DNA from: Acidimicrobiales bacterium
GTDB taxonomy: Bacteria; Actinomycetota; Acidimicrobiia; Acidimicrobiales; MedAcidi-G1
Direction: 5' to 3'
Length of the DNA: 64,000 nucleotides
Assembly (NCBI GenBank): GCA_014237715.1
Contig: JAAZZG010000010.1
Location: 1 to 64,000, forward strand
Part shown: one piece after another, positions 1-8,824 of the stretch
How the letters are laid out: every line of letters starts with the position of its first letter
Position numbering within the stretch: the first letter of the stretch is position 1
The notes under the pieces: generated by a model
Database searches by the model: none
The model's input: the letters and a program-made list of their open reading frames with translations, nothing else
Told to the model about the DNA's origin: nothing
Made by a program: the position numbers and the translations under genes

Positions 1-342
1 GGTCAGGGCGATCCTCCCGAAGGTGGTTTCGCTCCTGCTGATGGTGAGGGCTTCGCCGGTCAGGGCGATCCTCCCGAAGGTGGTTTCGCTCCTGCTGATG
101 GTGAGGGCTTCGCCGGTCAGGGCGATCCTCCCGAAGGTGGTTTCGCTCCTGCTGATGGTGAGGGCTTCGCCGGTCAGGGCGATCCTCCCGAAGGTGGTTT
201 CGCTCCTGCTGATGGTGAGGGTTTCGCCGGTCAGGGCGATCCTCCCGAAGGTGGTTTCGCTCCTGCTGATGGTGAGGGCTTCGCCGGTCAGGGCGATCCT
301 CCCGAAGGTGGTTTCGCTCCTGCTGATGGTGAGGGCTTCGTC
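1..342 (+). repeat. 57-bp tandem repeat, six copies, in frame
   Basis: Six head-to-tail 57-bp units (starts at 1, 58, 115, 172, 229, 286) encode 19 residues each. They are nearly identical in DNA: copy 4 has a silent GGC to GGT change and copy 6 ends in GTC instead of GCC (Ala to Val). Silent positions are otherwise unchanged, which points to recent duplication or gene conversion. The array begins at the window edge, so the true copy number is unknown. Confidence 0.95.
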
Positions 343-3132
343 GGCGACGGCGAGGCACCAGAAGGCCGGCCTGGCCCCATGGCGGCGGGTGGCTTCATTG
401 ATCCCTTCGCCAATGAGGGAGGTTTCGCCGGATTCGGTGGCGGTGACGATGGTGGTGGTTTCGCCGGATTTGGTGACGGTGGCGACGGTGGTGAGGGCAA
501 CCCGTTCGGCGGGTTCATTGGTGCTCCCGGTAATGCCGAGGCGTTCGACGACTTCGGCGAGCAGCCCGGAAACGCCGGGTCCTTCTTCTTTGACAATGTC
601 CTCGGTCCAGCGGTGCCCCGAGGCCCCGGCGGACAGCCGGAAGGGGACCCCGGGGACCCGAACATGGATCTCGGCGACCCGAACATGGATCCCGGCGACC
701 CGAACATGGGTACCGGTGGTGGAGGCGGTGGTTGGCGGGGCCCGACCTTCGAGCGAGGTGACGACGGCGGCCTGAAGGGCGACTTTTTCGCTCCCCAGAA
801 GGCGTTCACTTTCGGTGCCCCCGGTGGTGGCGATCCGAACGCTGGCGGCGAGGGCGGCGAGGGCGCTCCAGACCCGTTCGGTGACTTCTTCGGAGAGTTT
901 GTCGGCCCAGAGGGTGAAGCGGGCGCCAGTGGCCCCGAGGGTGCTCCCAGGTTGGCCAGTGGCGTGCAGGCCTTCTTCGATCCGAACCAGGAGGGTGGGT
1001 TCAACCCGAACGACTTCTTTGATGATGCTCGTGGTCCCGGAGCCGGGGCCCCTGGCGGTGCCCCGCCGATCGGCGAGGACGGTCAACCGCTGGAGGGCGG
1101 CGATCCGAACGCCCCGGCCGGCGGGTTCGTTCCCGGCCTCGCTTACGAGGACGAGGGAGCTCGGCAGTTCCAGCCGCCGGTGGCCTTTGACATGGGCGAG
1201 GGTGGTCAGGCCATGGCCTGGGAGGACGGCATGAGCCAGGTCCGCCAGGAGGACGGCAGCATGAACGTCTTCTGGGGCGACGGAAAGACCCTCGAGCGCG
1301 AGGTCGCCAATGATGGTGGCTTCCGTCAGGTAAACCCGGACGGCACCGAGCTGGTCCAACGGGCCGACGGGTCAAGTGAGTTCACCAACCGGGCCGGCGA
1401 GGCCATCACCAGGGAACGCACCGATGACGGTGGTTTCCGGGTCGAGCGGCCCGACGGTGGGCTGGTCTTCGAGTCGGCGGATGGTGCCAAGTCACACTTC
1501 GAGCCCTCGGGCTGGTCCCGCGAGCAGGTCATCGATCCCGAATCGGGCGCCGTGATGACCCGAGGTTCGGACGGTCTCGTGGAGATCGTCAACCCCGACG
1601 GAACGTTCAATCGGATCAATCCGGACGGCTCCCAGGACCAGGCGTTCCTCGGTGAGGCCGGCGAACTCATCACCCAGAACGGCGACGGGTCGCAGCGCAC
1701 CATGCACGCCGATGGCACTGAGGAGTTCCAGGACGCCTCGGGCTACGGCGGCAAGAAGGTCCAATCCGACGACGGCTCGTTCGTAACGCTGATGACCGAC
1801 GGGGCGTCCACGATGGAGGCTGAGGACGGAAGCTGGGCCATTGATGTGGCACCCAACGGTGAACGTACGGTCACGTCGACTCTGGAGGACGGCACCGTCC
1901 AGAAGAACCTCCCGGACGGCGGCGTGCAACGGTATAACCCGGAGATCGGGGCAACCACATTCACTACTCCGGAGGGCGGTGACTACATCACCCGCGAAAA
2001 CCCTGACGGCAGCGTTGTGGTGACCGACCCGACGGGCATGGTCACCGAATCCGACCCGGTCACAGGCAGCACCGTCGTGACGTTCGCCGATGGCTCGGTC
2101 CAAAGCACGGAACGTCTTGAGGATGGTTCACTAGCCACCACCCTTCCCACCGGTGACCTAGTCGTCACTGCGCCGGACGGGAGTCAGACCGTGGTGACGG
2201 CGGAGGGTGGCACAACTCAGACTGAGGTGACCGAACTCGAGGACGGATCTCAGTTGTCGGTGGCGACAAAGGCTGACGGAACCGAGAAGGCCACACAGGT
2301 CGCCGACGATGGGTCGATGGTCGCGTCCTGGACGATCGAGCCCACGGTCGACAACGGGGCAGCCGATGCTGCTGCCGAAGCGGGTGATGCGCCTGAGGGA
2401 GCGGACTTCGCCGACGGAGAGGCGCCCGAAGCACCACCCATGCCCAAGGGTCTACAGACTGACCCGGCAACTGGGCAGACCACGGTGCTCCTCAGCACCG
2501 GCGAGGCAGTGGGTCACACGCTCGGCGAGGACGGGGTTCTCACCCTGCAGTCCACGGCTACTGGTCCGCCGCCGGGTGGCGTCGAGGGCGAACCCGTCGA
2601 GGGCGAACCCGCTGAGGGCGAACCCGCTGAGGGCGAACCCGCTGAGGGCGAACCCGTCGAACCAACCCCTCGCTTGGCCGTGATCAACCCGGCAGTAGGC
2701 GAGGTCATCACTGAGGGCGAAGTCACCCTGGTCGAGTCGACGTTCACCGAGGCTGGCGGAATGTCTATGGAAATCGCCCCACCACCCGGAGAACCCGATG
2801 CTGAACCAGCTGAGGTGGCTATCTCGGCTGATGGCACGCAGCAGGCCATCACTAGCCCGACTGGCGACGTTGCAACTGCGACCACGTCTGACACAGGTGT
2901 TCTGATCGCTATGGGCGAGGGACCGATGCAGGACACCCTCGAAAATCTTGCCCCTGGCGACGAACAGCCACTAGTGGCTGAAGACGGGACAACAGTGGTA
3001 GCGGCACCTGGTGACAATGGAGAGATGGTCTTCCTCGACGCCGACGGCAACCCGGCGGTCAAGGACGATGGCACGAATTACACGGCAGCGGACATGGCGG
3101 CCATGGTCGTCGACTTCGACGGCGAGGAGTGA
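1..3132 (+). CDS. Large acidic repeat protein, 5' end outside the window
   Basis: The reading frame is already open at base 1 and stays open to the TGA at 3130-3132, giving at least 1,043 residues. It opens with six 19-residue repeats (GQGDPPEGGFAPADGEGFA), continues with a Gly/Asp/Phe-rich stretch that includes three DPNMxxG units, and from about 1230 to 2330 changes to beta-rich text in which PDG, ADG, EDG or DDG turns recur every 10-20 residues (for example NPDGTFNRINPDGSQ). A run of five VEGEP/AEGEP units (2584-2658) separates this from a final acidic domain. No enzyme motif, and no cysteine, is apparent. The PDG region resembles the fibrous repeats of TCP10/CPAP C-terminal domains, a resemblance judged by eye. 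An ATG at 379 is in frame, but the repeats upstream share the frame, so the true start is probably earlier. The next gene overlaps its stop. Likely an exported or surface-exposed structural protein; function unknown. Confidence 0.75.
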   Translation, partial: GQGDPPEGGFAPADGEGFAGQGDPPEGGFAPADGEGFAGQGDPPEGGFAPADGEGFAGQGDPPEGGFAPADGEGFAGQGDPPEGGFAPADGEGFAGQGDPPEGGFAPADGEGFVGDGEAPEGRPGPMAAGGFIDPFANEGGFAGFGGGDDGGGFAGFGDGGDGGEGNPFGGFIGAPGNAEAFDDFGEQPGNAGSFFFDNVLGPAVPRGPGGQPEGDPGDPNMDLGDPNMDPGDPNMGTGGGGGGWRGPTFERGDDGGLKGDFFAPQKAFTFGAPGGGDPNAGGEGGEGAPDPFGDFFGEFVGPEGEAGASGPEGAPRLASGVQAFFDPNQEGGFNPNDFFDDARGPGAGAPGGAPPIGEDGQPLEGGDPNAPAGGFVPGLAYEDEGARQFQPPVAFDMGEGGQAMAWEDGMSQVRQEDGSMNVFWGDGKTLEREVANDGGFRQVNPDGTELVQRADGSSEFTNRAGEAITRERTDDGGFRVERPDGGLVFESADGAKSHFEPSGWSREQVIDPESGAVMTRGSDGLVEIVNPDGTFNRINPDGSQDQAFLGEAGELITQNGDGSQRTMHADGTEEFQDASGYGGKKVQSDDGSFVTLMTDGASTMEAEDGSWAIDVAPNGERTVTSTLEDGTVQKNLPDGGVQRYNPEIGATTFTTPEGGDYITRENPDGSVVVTDPTGMVTESDPVTGSTVVTFADGSVQSTERLEDGSLATTLPTGDLVVTAPDGSQTVVTAEGGTTQTEVTELEDGSQLSVATKADGTEKATQVADDGSMVASWTIEPTVDNGAADAAAEAGDAPEGADFADGEAPEAPPMPKGLQTDPATGQTTVLLSTGEAVGHTLGEDGVLTLQSTATGPPPGGVEGEPVEGEPAEGEPAEGEPAEGEPVEPTPRLAVINPAVGEVITEGEVTLVESTFTEAGGMSMEIAPPPGEPDAEPAEVAISADGTQQAITSPTGDVATATTSDTGVLIAMGEGPMQDTLENLAPGDEQPLVAEDGTTVVAAPGDNGEMVFLDADGNPAVKDDGTNYTAADMAAMVVDFDGEE
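2584..2658 (+). repeat. 15-bp tandem repeat encoding EGEPV/A
   Basis: Five consecutive 15-bp units (gagggcgaacccgyy) encode E-G-E-P-V/A. They form an acidic linker between the PDG-repeat region and the C-terminal domain of the large repeat protein. Confidence 0.9.
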
Positions 3133-3845
3133 GGGCTATGGACGCGATGATGAAAGATGTCCGACGGCCACCCGGCCGTCTGGCGGTCAGCGTGCTGGCT
3201 TTAGCCCTTGTGGCTGCGGCCTGCGGTGGAGGGGGTGACGAGGATCCGGCGGCTGCCCCTGCCACCACGGCGGCCCCTGTCACGGCGGAGGCTGAGACTG
3301 CAACGACTACCACGGCGGCCCCTGTCACGACGGAGGCTGAGACTGCAACGACTACCACGGCGGCCCCTGTCACGACGGAGGCTGAGACCACAACGACGAC
3401 CGAAGAGCCGTGCCGGCCGGCGCCCAATGCCTCGTGTGCTGGCGCTGATCTGGCTGGAGCCAACTTGGCCGGCATGATCCTTCCCGGCATCGACTTTTCG
3501 GGGGCCAACCTAGAGGGAGCGCTACTGAACGGCGCCATGCTGGCTGGCGCCAACCTGTCCAACTCCAATCTGGCTGGCGCGACGTTGTCGAGCACCAACC
3601 TGGCCGGTGCTGATCTCTCCGGGGCTATTGCCGCCGGCGCTGTCTTTTATCGCACCAACCTGACAAGCGCGAACTTGGTGCTGGCCGATTTGACAGCGGC
3701 CGTGCTCATGGAGGCGGACATGAAGTCGGTCAACATGACCGGTGCGTCTGTTCAGGGCCTTGTTGACCGGCGGACGTTCTGGTGTAGCACCATCTATGTG
3801 GACGGCACTCTCAAGAACGACAGTTGTCAGATCGCGACTGGCTGA
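3129..3845 (+). CDS. Pentapeptide-repeat lipoprotein with Thr-rich stalk
   Basis: The predicted protein has up to 238 residues. The N-terminus is basic (KDVRRPPGR), followed by a hydrophobic stretch ending LVAAAC, a plausible lipobox, so the mature protein should be lipid-anchored outside the membrane. Three 15-residue Thr/Ala units (AAPVTTEAETATTTT; 45-bp DNA repeats from 3270) form a stalk. From about 3440 to 3760 come A(D/N)LxG-type pentapeptide repeats (for example AGADLAGANLAG), which in known families form a right-handed quadrilateral beta-helix. A short tail carries two cysteines. The GTG at 3129 overlaps the upstream TGA as GTGA; ATG 3138, 3147 or 3150 are alternative starts. The overlap suggests co-translation with the repeat protein. 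Ligand and role unknown. Confidence 0.75.
   Translation: MRAMDAMMKDVRRPPGRLAVSVLALALVAAACGGGGDEDPAAAPATTAAPVTAEAETATTTTAAPVTTEAETATTTTAAPVTTEAETTTTTEEPCRPAPNASCAGADLAGANLAGMILPGIDFSGANLEGALLNGAMLAGANLSNSNLAGATLSSTNLAGADLSGAIAAGAVFYRTNLTSANLVLADLTAAVLMEADMKSVNMTGASVQGLVDRRTFWCSTIYVDGTLKNDSCQIATG
3270..3404 (+). repeat. 45-bp tandem repeat encoding a Thr-rich stalk
   Basis: Three 45-bp units beginning at 3270, 3315 and 3360 encode AAPVT(A/T)EAETATTTT-like 15-mers. The third is more diverged. They separate the lipid anchor from the pentapeptide domain. Confidence 0.85.
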
Positions 3846-4061
3846 GGACCGACTGACCCTTGCGCCCTGGTTGCTCGAGGTTGGGTCCTTCCTTAGCCGT
3901 TGTTGGCCACGACATAGATCGTTGCTGACCAGGATGGCCTATATGGCCATCGCTTGAATCCGTGGGTTTCAGGCTGTGGGCCAGCCGCTCGGGCACGACG
4001 ATGACTCTGCTGGAGATGGCGCCAAGCGGAAGCGGTAGAAGTGATGTTGGCCGGTCACCGG
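3846..4061. other. Intergenic stretch before the rpsB promoter, no gene seen
   Basis: No convincing coding region. A perfect 7-bp inverted repeat (GATGGCC at 3933-3939, GGCCATC at 3945-3951, 5-nt loop) could end the upstream transcript but has no T-run after it. This gap marks the border between the accessory pair and the conserved housekeeping block. Confidence 0.5.
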
Positions 4062-4067
4062 TACACT
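4062..4067 (+). promoter_or_regulatory. Predicted -10 box of rpsB (TACACT)
   Basis: CCGGTACACT matches the CCGGTAnnnT context seen at other promoters in this window. It predicts a start near 4074 and a leader of about 110 nt before rpsB. Confidence 0.5.
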
Positions 4068-4111
4068 TCGTCCCCGTTCCGGCGCGTCTTGTGTCGGTGC
4101 AGACCAGTTCA

Positions 4112-4152
4112 CCCCCACCCACCCACGGTCGCCTTCGGGCGCGAGGCGGGGG
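4112..4152 (+). promoter_or_regulatory. rpsB leader hairpins
   Basis: The leader holds a CGCC-TTCG-GGCG tetraloop hairpin (4130-4141) that could sit inside a longer helix formed by CCCCC (4112-4116) and GGGGG (4148-4152). rpsB leaders bind S2 for autoregulation in several bacteria; whether this one does is inference. Confidence 0.4.
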
Positions 4153-4185
4153 CGAGACGAACCGATGGGAAGGGAGACCGCGACC

Positions 4186-5244
4186 ATGGCTGTCGTGACA
4201 ATGAAGCAGTTGCTCGAAGCGGGTGTCCATTTCGGACACCAGACCCGCCGCTGGGACCCGAGGATGAGGCGATTCATCCACGGCGAGCGGTCCGGCATCT
4301 ACATCATCGACCTCAAGCAGACCCTTGAGCAGATCGAGTCGTCCTACACGTTCGTCCGTGACCTCGTCGCCGGCGGCGGCCGGGTGCTGTTCGTCGGCAC
4401 CAAGCGCCAGGCCCAGGAGGCCATCCGCTCCTATGCCGAGAAGTGCGGCATGCCTTACGTGAACCAGCGTTGGCTTGGCGGAATGTTGACCAACTTCCAG
4501 ACGATCTCCAAGCGGATCGCCAAGATGTCGGAGTACCAGCGCATGCGCGACTCCGGCGAGTTCGAGGCGATGCCCAAGAAGGAGGCGCTGATGCTGTCCC
4601 GCGAGCTCGAGAAGCTCGAGCGGAACCTCGGCGGGATCCAGCACATGGAGCGTCTGCCCGACGCCATCTTCGTGCTCGACACCGTCAAGGAGCACATCGC
4701 GGTGACCGAGGCCAACAAGCTCGGCATCCCGGTGGTCGCCGTGGTCGATACCGACTGCAACCCGGACGTCATCCAGCACCTCATCCCCGGCAACGACGAC
4801 GCCATCCGTTCCGGACGTCTGCTCTGCCGGGTCGTCGCTGACGCCATCGAAGAGGGTCGCTACATCGTGAACGCCCGTGGTGGCGACGACGATGGTCCGA
4901 CGCTGGACGGCGAGGAGAAGGCCGCTGCCCAGACCCAGGCTCGCAACGAGGCTGCTGCTGCCGCTGCCGAACGTGAGGTTCGTGTAGCCACCGTCGTCGA
5001 GGCACCTGCTGTTGAAGAGCCCGTCGCTGAGGCAGATGTCGAGGCACCTGCTGTTGAAGAGCCCGTCGCTGAGGCAGATGTCGAGGCACCTGCTGTTGAA
5101 GAGCCCGTCGCAGAGGCAGATGCCGAGGCACCCGCTGTTGAAGAGCCCGCCGTTGAGGCACCCGTTGCGGAGGCGCCCGCTACCGAAGAACTTGTGGCTG
5201 AGGCGCCCGCCGCTGAGGCCGGCACCGGCGAGGAGCAGGCTTGA
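4186..5244 (+). CDS. rpsB: 30S ribosomal protein S2
   Basis: Small-subunit protein S2, 352 residues. The first roughly 240 residues are typical ([51 protein letters not shown]). After that comes an acidic Ala/Glu/Pro/Val tail of about 100 residues that includes three near-exact 14-residue repeats ([14 protein letters not shown]), making the protein clearly longer than usual for S2. The start ATG 4186 is chosen because it gives the family-typical [13 protein letters not shown] and has GGGAGA about 9 nt upstream; an in-frame ATG at 4165 lies before that purine tract. tsf follows after 2 nt, the universal rpsB-tsf pairing. Confidence 0.97.
   Translation: MAVVTMKQLLEAGVHFGHQTRRWDPRMRRFIHGERSGIYIIDLKQTLEQIESSYTFVRDLVAGGGRVLFVGTKRQAQEAIRSYAEKCGMPYVNQRWLGGMLTNFQTISKRIAKMSEYQRMRDSGEFEAMPKKEALMLSRELEKLERNLGGIQHMERLPDAIFVLDTVKEHIAVTEANKLGIPVVAVVDTDCNPDVIQHLIPGNDDAIRSGRLLCRVVADAIEEGRYIVNARGGDDDGPTLDGEEKAAAQTQARNEAAAAAAEREVRVATVVEAPAVEEPVAEADVEAPAVEEPVAEADVEAPAVEEPVAEADAEAPAVEEPAVEAPVAEAPATEELVAEAPAAEAGTGEEQA
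4999..5160 (+). repeat. 42-bp tandem repeat in the rpsB tail
   Basis: Units at 4999-5040, 5041-5082 and 5083-5124 are almost identical (the third has two differences), followed by a degenerate fourth copy. Each encodes 14 acidic residues of the S2 C-terminal extension. Confidence 0.9.
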
Positions 5245-5246
5245 CC

Positions 5247-6038
5247 ATGGCTGACATCGCTGCCAAGGACGTCAAGGCACTGCGTGATGCCACCGGCGCC
5301 GGGATGATGGACGCCAAGAAGGCGTTGATCGAGTGCGACGGCGACTTCGAAGCCGCTGCACAGATGCTCCGGGAAAAGGGTCTAGCCAAGGCGGCCACCC
5401 GCTCGGACCGCGACAATGTCGAGGGGGCCGTTGGCCTCGTGGCTGATGGTCAGCGGGCCGCCCTCGTGCACCTGAAGTGCGAAACCGACTTCTCGGCGAA
5501 GTCCGACGGATTCCTCTCCCTCGTCGACGAGTTGACCAACGCCGTCCTGACCGAAGGCGAAGGGGCGGTCGATGCCCGCTCATCGGCCATTGACGACCTG
5601 CGACTCTCCATCAAGGAGAACATCGAGGTCGGTCGGGTTTCGCTCATAGAAGCTGGCGACGGCAACATGATCGACACCTATCTGCACGTCCAGGACGGGC
5701 GCGGCGTGAACGGCGTGGTGGTCGAGGGTTCGGGCGTCGACCAGGAGACCCTCCACCAGGTGGCGCTCCACATCGCCTTCGCCAAGCCCACCAGCCTGAC
5801 TCGCGACGAGATCCCTTCTGACCTGGTCGACAAGGAGCGAGCTGCGCTGCTTGAGATCACCAAAGCTGAGGGCAAGCCCGAACAGGCCTGGGACAAGATC
5901 GTCGAGGGCCGACTCACCGGCTGGTTCCGTGAGACCGTGCTCCTCGAGCAGGGTCTCCACGGCGACAAGACCTCGGTGGGCGACACCCTCGCTGGTGGCA
6001 GTATCGAGCGGTTCACCCAAGCCTACCTGGGAGCCTGA
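5247..6038 (+). CDS. tsf: Elongation factor Ts
   Basis: EF-Ts, the nucleotide-exchange factor for EF-Tu, 263 residues. The N-terminal UBA-like domain is clear ([36 protein letters not shown]), followed by the core with [12 protein letters not shown]. The usual EF-Tu-contacting motif is TDFVA(K/R)N, so the Ser and the one-residue shift are mild departures. The start ATG 5247 lies 2 nt after the rpsB stop, with AGGAG at 5231-5235. A TTG at 5241 would overlap rpsB but is less likely. pyrH follows after 2 nt. Confidence 0.97.
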   Translation: MADIAAKDVKALRDATGAGMMDAKKALIECDGDFEAAAQMLREKGLAKAATRSDRDNVEGAVGLVADGQRAALVHLKCETDFSAKSDGFLSLVDELTNAVLTEGEGAVDARSSAIDDLRLSIKENIEVGRVSLIEAGDGNMIDTYLHVQDGRGVNGVVVEGSGVDQETLHQVALHIAFAKPTSLTRDEIPSDLVDKERAALLEITKAEGKPEQAWDKIVEGRLTGWFRETVLLEQGLHGDKTSVGDTLAGGSIERFTQAYLGA

Positions 6039-6040
6039 AC

Positions 6041-6778
6041 ATGAGCGGGGGCGGACGGATCCCAGGTCGCTGGGGCCGGGTGGTCCTCAAGGTCTCCGGT
6101 GAAGCCTTCGCCGGCGAAGCCGGCTACGGCATCGACGGCGAGATCGTCGGTCGGATCGCTGAGGAGATCTGCTCGGTCCGGACCGAATTCGAGGTCGACA
6201 TCGCGGTCGTGGTCGGTGGCGGCAACATTTGGCGCGGTATGTCCGGAGCTGGTGCCGGCATGGACCGCGCCCAGGCCGACTACATGGGAATGTTGGCAAC
6301 CACCATCAACGCCCTCGCCCTTCAGGACACGCTTGAGCAGATGGGTCAGCCGACCCGTGTTCAGAACGCCGTCCACATGGCCCAGATAGCCGAGCCGTAC
6401 ATCCGTCGTCGGGCCATCCGGCATCTACAGAAGGGCCGTGTGGTCATCTTCGCCGGCGGAACGGGCAACCCGTTCTTCACCACGGACACAGCGGCCGCAC
6501 TACGGGCGGTCGAGATCGAGGCCGGAGCGGTCCTGAAGGGAACCCACTCGGGCACCGACGGGATCTACACGGCCGATCCCAAGTTGGATCCTGAGGCGAC
6601 CAGGCTCGAAGAGGTCACCTACCTCGACGTGATCCAGAAGGGTCTGCGGGCAATGGACGCTACGGCCATAACGCTCTGCATGGACAATGCCCTGCCGATC
6701 GTCATGTTTGACCTGATGGCCTCGGGTAACGTCCGAGCCATCCTCGCCGGAGAGTCGGTGGGCACGCTGGTCTCGTAA
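6041..6778 (+). CDS. pyrH: UMP kinase
   Basis: Phosphorylates UMP to UDP in pyrimidine nucleotide synthesis. The 245-residue product has the amino-acid-kinase fold signatures [10 protein letters not shown] near the N-terminus, [11 protein letters not shown], a [10 protein letters not shown] helix, [16 protein letters not shown] and the C-terminal [15 protein letters not shown]. It lies 2 nt after tsf in the usual rpsB-tsf-pyrH-frr order. Confidence 0.97.
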   Translation: MSGGGRIPGRWGRVVLKVSGEAFAGEAGYGIDGEIVGRIAEEICSVRTEFEVDIAVVVGGGNIWRGMSGAGAGMDRAQADYMGMLATTINALALQDTLEQMGQPTRVQNAVHMAQIAEPYIRRRAIRHLQKGRVVIFAGGTGNPFFTTDTAAALRAVEIEAGAVLKGTHSGTDGIYTADPKLDPEATRLEEVTYLDVIQKGLRAMDATAITLCMDNALPIVMFDLMASGNVRAILAGESVGTLVS

Positions 6779-6893
6779 CCGGTCGGCCCGGTCGGCTCGT
6801 TGACCGGGGTACCGCCGGGCACCGCGCCCGGTGGCCATCTGGTGGCCCACGGGTCGCCGGTGGGTAGGAAGGCCGGATGGACCGGGAGATGCA
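6779..6893 (+). other. pyrH-frr spacer with a hairpin
   Basis: A 115-nt spacer holding CCGGGC (6815-6820) and GCCCGG (6826-6831) around a 5-nt loop. There is no T-run, so it is more likely an mRNA-processing or translational element than a terminator. Confidence 0.35.
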
Positions 6894-7457
6894 GTGAGCG
6901 ACGAAATGATCCAGATGGTGCTCGACGAGGCCTCATCGAGCATGTCCGACGCCGTGACCCATTCCCGTCGGGAGTTCTCCACCATCCGTACCGGCCGTGC
7001 CTCATCGTCCATCGTCGAGAAGATCATGGTGTTGGCCTACGGCGTCGAGATGCGGATGCAGGAGTTGGCCAGCTTTTCGATCCCGGAGCCCCGACAGCTG
7101 CTGGTGACGCCCCACGATCCGGCCAACGTCCCCGCCATCGAGAAGGCGATCGTCCAGGCTGATCTGGGCCTAACCCCGGGCAATGACGGCCGAAGCGTTC
7201 GGCTCTCGTTTCCGATGCTGACCGAGGAACGACGGCGCGATCTGGTACGCATGGTGAACGGAATGGCTGAGGACGGAAAGAACCGGATGCGGGGTTTTCG
7301 ACGAAACGCCCGCAAGGACCTCGATGATCTCGAGGGCTCGGTCTCCGAGGACGACCTGAAGTGGGCCGGCAACCGCCTTGACGAGATCATCCACGGCTTC
7401 GAAGCCGAGATCGACAGTGCACGGCAGGCCAAGGAAGACGAACTGCTCGAAGTATGA
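6894..7457 (+). CDS. frr: Ribosome recycling factor
   Basis: RRF splits the post-termination ribosome together with EF-G. The 187-residue product matches the family length. Seen: FSTIRTGRASSSIVEKI near the start, PEPRQLLVTPHDP, IEKAIVQADLGLTPGNDG, a LTEERRRDLVRMV helix, and RMRGFRRNARKDL near the end. The start GTG 6894 is chosen because GGAG lies at 6885-6888 and the length then fits; an earlier in-frame ATG at 6831 falls inside the spacer hairpin. Confidence 0.96.
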   Translation: MSDEMIQMVLDEASSSMSDAVTHSRREFSTIRTGRASSSIVEKIMVLAYGVEMRMQELASFSIPEPRQLLVTPHDPANVPAIEKAIVQADLGLTPGNDGRSVRLSFPMLTEERRRDLVRMVNGMAEDGKNRMRGFRRNARKDLDDLEGSVSEDDLKWAGNRLDEIIHGFEAEIDSARQAKEDELLEV

Positions 7458-7506
7458 GCCGCTAGGTGACTGACTCCATGAGGACCGACGAGACCGGAGG
7501 ACGAGG

Positions 7507-8811
7507 GTGAATACAGACCAGGGTGGCTCCGGAGACGGCAGCTTCGAAGAGATCCGGATTCTCGGTCTCGATGCTCCTGACGATGATGTCGAACCGGGTC
7601 GCTCGGTTTTCGGCGGTGACACACCGGGCGACGAACTCCCGCATTGGTCCGCACCGCCGGCCGGCGACGTGAGTGGCGAATCGGGAGGCGGAAGCGACCC
7701 GTGGAGCGGTCTCGATGGCGGTCCTCGCTGGTCCGACGACGTCCCCGATGATCACGAGTCCCAGCAGCCGGTAGGCGACGACCTTGATGCGGCTGCTGTG
7801 TTTTTCGACGACGGGCCGTTGGTCACCTCGGCGTCCGCCGAGTTCGATCCTCCACTTCTGCCGCCCGACGAGCCGTTGCCCGACTTCAGCGAACAGGCCG
7901 AAGGCGGGGCGGTGCGCGAACCGGTATCTGCCGATCCGGTGCCTACCGCACCCGTCGCCCCGGGCCCCGACCGGGGAAACCCGGCGGCCGGTGGCCGCGA
8001 CATGACCATGGCGGTGGTGACCGGTGTCGGTCTCGGAGCGTTGGCCCTGGCCGCCTTCCGGATCGGCACTGATGCTTCCGTCGCCCTGGTCACCATCCTG
8101 CTGGTGCTGGCTGCCGCCGAGTTCTTCATGGCGCTGCGCCGCGCCGGTTATCAGCCCGCCGCTTTGCTCGGTGTAGTGGCCGTCGGTGCGCTTAATCTCG
8201 CCGCCTACTGGCGATTCGAGGCCGCAGTCCCGCTCGTGCTGGGCCTCACCGTGCTGTTCAGTCTCTTCTGGTATCTCACCGGTATCGACCGTCAGGCCCC
8301 GCTGCTGAACGTGTCAGTGACCCTGTTCGGCGTCCTCTACGTCGGGTTGTTGGGGTCGTTCGCCGGGCTGATGCTGACCGACCCGAACGGCACTGGGATG
8401 CTTCTGGCCGCTGTGCTCTGCACCGTGGGTTACGACACCGGCGGACTGGTCGTCGGTCGGATGTTCGGTCGCAGCCCGTTGTCAGCGGTGAGCCCCAATA
8501 AGACCACCGAGGGCCTCATCGGCGGTATGGCCGTGAGCTTCGCCATGGCTGTCCTGGTGGTCGGACAGATCACCCCGTTCGGTCAGGATCCGGGTGATCT
8601 CGGTTCGGCCTTCGTGCTGGGCATCGTGGTCGCTCTGGCGGCCCCGTTGGGCGACCTCTGCGAATCGATGATCAAGCGCGATCTCGGGCTCAAGGACATG
8701 GGCACCATCCTCCCGGGCCACGGTGGACTCATGGACCGCTTCGACGCCCTGCTGTTCGTCCTGCCGGCCACGTACTACACGGCCCGGCTGATGGACCTGT
8801 TCACCGGCTGA
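7507..8811 (+). CDS. cdsA: Phosphatidate cytidylyltransferase with long acidic N-terminal extension
   Basis: Makes CDP-diacylglycerol from phosphatidate and CTP in the membrane. Residues 1 to about 160 are hydrophilic, acidic and probably disordered. After that come about eight hydrophobic segments and the CDP-DG synthase signature near the C-terminus (SMIKRDLGLKDMG followed by LPGHGGLMDRFD). The total of 434 residues compares with roughly 270-300 for typical CdsA, so the extension is extra. GTG 7507 has GGAGG at 7496-7500. It lies between frr and dxr, as in other Actinobacteria. Confidence 0.93.
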   Translation: MNTDQGGSGDGSFEEIRILGLDAPDDDVEPGRSVFGGDTPGDELPHWSAPPAGDVSGESGGGSDPWSGLDGGPRWSDDVPDDHESQQPVGDDLDAAAVFFDDGPLVTSASAEFDPPLLPPDEPLPDFSEQAEGGAVREPVSADPVPTAPVAPGPDRGNPAAGGRDMTMAVVTGVGLGALALAAFRIGTDASVALVTILLVLAAAEFFMALRRAGYQPAALLGVVAVGALNLAAYWRFEAAVPLVLGLTVLFSLFWYLTGIDRQAPLLNVSVTLFGVLYVGLLGSFAGLMLTDPNGTGMLLAAVLCTVGYDTGGLVVGRMFGRSPLSAVSPNKTTEGLIGGMAVSFAMAVLVVGQITPFGQDPGDLGSAFVLGIVVALAAPLGDLCESMIKRDLGLKDMGTILPGHGGLMDRFDALLFVLPATYYTARLMDLFTG

Positions 8812-8824
8812 CCCGGTCGATCCC

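Noticed and set aside
1-342. CRISPR-like array
   Set aside because: The 57-bp units are directly adjacent, without unique spacers, and encode protein.
23-775. A 250-codon frame (+2) and a 238-codon minus-strand frame over the 57-bp repeats
   Set aside because: The repeats are multiples of three, so every frame without a stop stays open. The frame continuing into the large acidic protein gives a coherent sequence through to 3132; the others turn into Arg/Pro/Ser text with no conserved content.
3240-3420. Mobile element or phage tail-fibre fragment
   Set aside because: No transposase, inverted ends, target duplication or phage neighbours; the repeats belong to the lipoprotein stalk.
3811-4779. 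Long minus-strand frame (322 codons) across the rpsB leader and gene
   Set aside because: It lies antisense to an unmistakable rpsB and has the His/Asp/Gly-rich composition typical of reversed GC-rich coding DNA.
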